Positions 63,279 through 64,000 of a stretch of DNA of 64,000 nucleotides are shown here, in pieces. Below the pieces are notes generated by a model. That model saw nothing but the letters and a program-made list of their open reading frames with translations. It had not been told where the DNA came from and did not search any database. The translations under genes were made by a program, and so were the position numbers. Where the stretch lies: positions 181,575-245,574 of the forward strand of contig JAIXQD010000001.1 in NCBI GenBank assembly GCA_027485855.1, given 5' to 3'. This DNA comes from Rickettsiales bacterium. Lineage in GTDB: Bacteria; Pseudomonadota; Alphaproteobacteria; G027485855. Numbering within the stretch: the first letter of the stretch is position 1; each line of letters begins with the position of its first letter.

Positions 63279-63982
63279 AACACAAACCCCTTATCAGCCA
63301 GCAATTCGGGCAAGAGCGGCACTGCGGCATCAAACAGCGTACGCGCCGTAAGGCTGCCATGATGATGCTGATAAAGCATCGCCCGACCAAAACCAGTATC
63401 GGCCAGCCCCATATCTGCGTTGCCTTGGCTTTGCACCACAGCCAGCAGGCAACCGCCATCGGTCAGTTGTGCGGCATAGGCCGGCGGCACGCGCTCAATC
63501 ATGCCATTAAAAATAATCAAATTATAAGGCGCGTTTTGCGCATAGCCATGGGCTAAATCAGCATCGACAATGGTAAGGCGCATAGATAAAGCCAAAGCAT
63601 TTTTCTGCATTTGCGTGCGTAATTCTAAAACTGGCTCTAAAGCGGTTACATCATAACCAAGCAAGCTTAGCAGTGCGGCTAAATAACCGTTAGCCGCACC
63701 TATAACTAAAGCCTTATGCGCTAACGGGCTGCCATACTGAGCAGCCGTTAAGGCATGCTCTTGCAACAAACGACCTGCCACAACCGGTTGCAACAACACG
63801 CGGCCATGACCCAGCGGCACATTTTCATCGGCATAGGCTAAAGCTTGTTTATCGTGGGGGACAAATAGCTCACGCGGCAGACGCGCAAAGGCCTGTAAAA
63901 TTTGTTCATCGACCACACGATTGGGCTTTAGCTGTGATTCAAGCATATGTCCACGCGCAGTATCGAAGCTAAAGGCTGGCAA
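63275..63982 (-). CDS. Protein-L-isoaspartate O-methyltransferase-like (Pcm)
   Basis: About 235 residues from a TTG at 63982. The frame stays open to the right window edge (reading back to HAEHPLPAF), so the true start may be just outside. N-terminal FDTARGHMLESQLKPNRVVD and ARLPRELFVPHDKQ match the family. SAM motif I is degenerate, IGAANGYLAALLSLLGYDV in place of G-x-G-S-GY, as in other alphaproteobacterial members next to tolC. Repair of isoaspartyl residues is assumed, not shown. Confidence 0.88.
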   Translation of the reverse strand: MPAFSFDTARGHMLESQLKPNRVVDEQILQAFARLPRELFVPHDKQALAYADENVPLGHGRVLLQPVVAGRLLQEHALTAAQYGSPLAHKALVIGAANGYLAALLSLLGYDVTALEPVLELRTQMQKNALALSMRLTIVDADLAHGYAQNAPYNLIIFNGMIERVPPAYAAQLTDGGCLLAVVQSQGNADMGLADTGFGRAMLYQHHHGSLTARTLFDAAVPLLPELLADKGFVF

Positions 63983-64000
63983 TGGATGCTCCGCATGTTG

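Overview
The window is a gene-dense bacterial chromosome segment that reads as an alphaproteobacterium. The evidence is the gene order (dusB-ntrYX-hfq-hflX-mazG; secG-tpiA-ppiD-trpE; trpGDC-lexA-comEC; rpsB-tsf-pyrH-frr-uppS-cdsA-dxr-rseP-bamA-skp-fabZ-lpxA-lpxI-lpxB; pcm-rhodanese-tolC-PopZ-like), a fused IspDF, LpxI rather than LpxH, the NtrY/NtrX pair, and a GAAC-N7-GAAC type SOS box before lexA. Species cannot be told from sequence alone. No tRNA, rRNA, CRISPR array, transposase or integrase was seen.

Layout. 1-1.4 kb: two unrecognised minus-strand genes, one cut by the left edge. 1.5-3.6 kb: an M3 zinc oligopeptidase with an intrinsic terminator, then a short repeat array that also supplies the last codons of a TetR-type regulator. 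4.5-8.7 kb: a four-gene tripartite ABC efflux operon (permease, ATPase, membrane fusion protein, outer membrane factor) divergent from that regulator. 9.0-11.4 kb: mazG, hflX and hfq. 11.5-15.0 kb: a HAD phosphatase, then an accessory island (139-aa protein, 38-aa peptide, SUKH/YrhA-like protein, two-segment membrane protein, HExxH protein) lying inside the normally conserved ntrX-hfq interval. 15.0-20.2 kb: ntrX, ntrY, a stand-alone Fis/NtrC DNA-binding domain and dusB; ntrB and the rest of ntrC are absent. 20.3-31.3 kb: ispDF, pncC, two unknown genes, a RatA/Coq10 protein, lipA, an MBL hydrolase, kdsA, an RNase D-like gene, a flavodoxin-fold protein, pyrG, secG (with a 16-T run) and tpiA. 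31.3-42.2 kb: ppiD, trpE, a YibQ-type deacetylase on the opposite strand, trpGDC, lexA, comEC and gltA. 42.2-57.3 kb: a methyltransferase, an unknown gene, then the long minus-strand translation/isoprenoid/envelope block, which lacks lpxD at its usual place. 57.3-60.7 kb: a DUF3147-type protein, a probably leaderless unknown gene and three tandem paralogous membrane proteins. 60.8-64 kb: a 47-bp tandem repeat, a PopZ-like protein, a TolC-family protein, a rhodanese and a Pcm-like methyltransferase.

Most genes are housekeeping: envelope building (KdsA, LpxA/I/B, FabZ, BamA, Skp, RseP, UppS, CdsA), isoprenoids (IspDF, Dxr, UppS), translation (S2, EF-Ts, Frr, Hfq) and tryptophan. The unusual parts are the 12.3-15.0 kb island, perfect inverted repeats over the start codons of two genes in and beside that island, the reduced ntr locus, the repeat family at 3.7 and 60.8 kb that forms gene ends, and the family of small two-segment membrane proteins, which recurs at 1, 13.4 and 58-60.6 kb.
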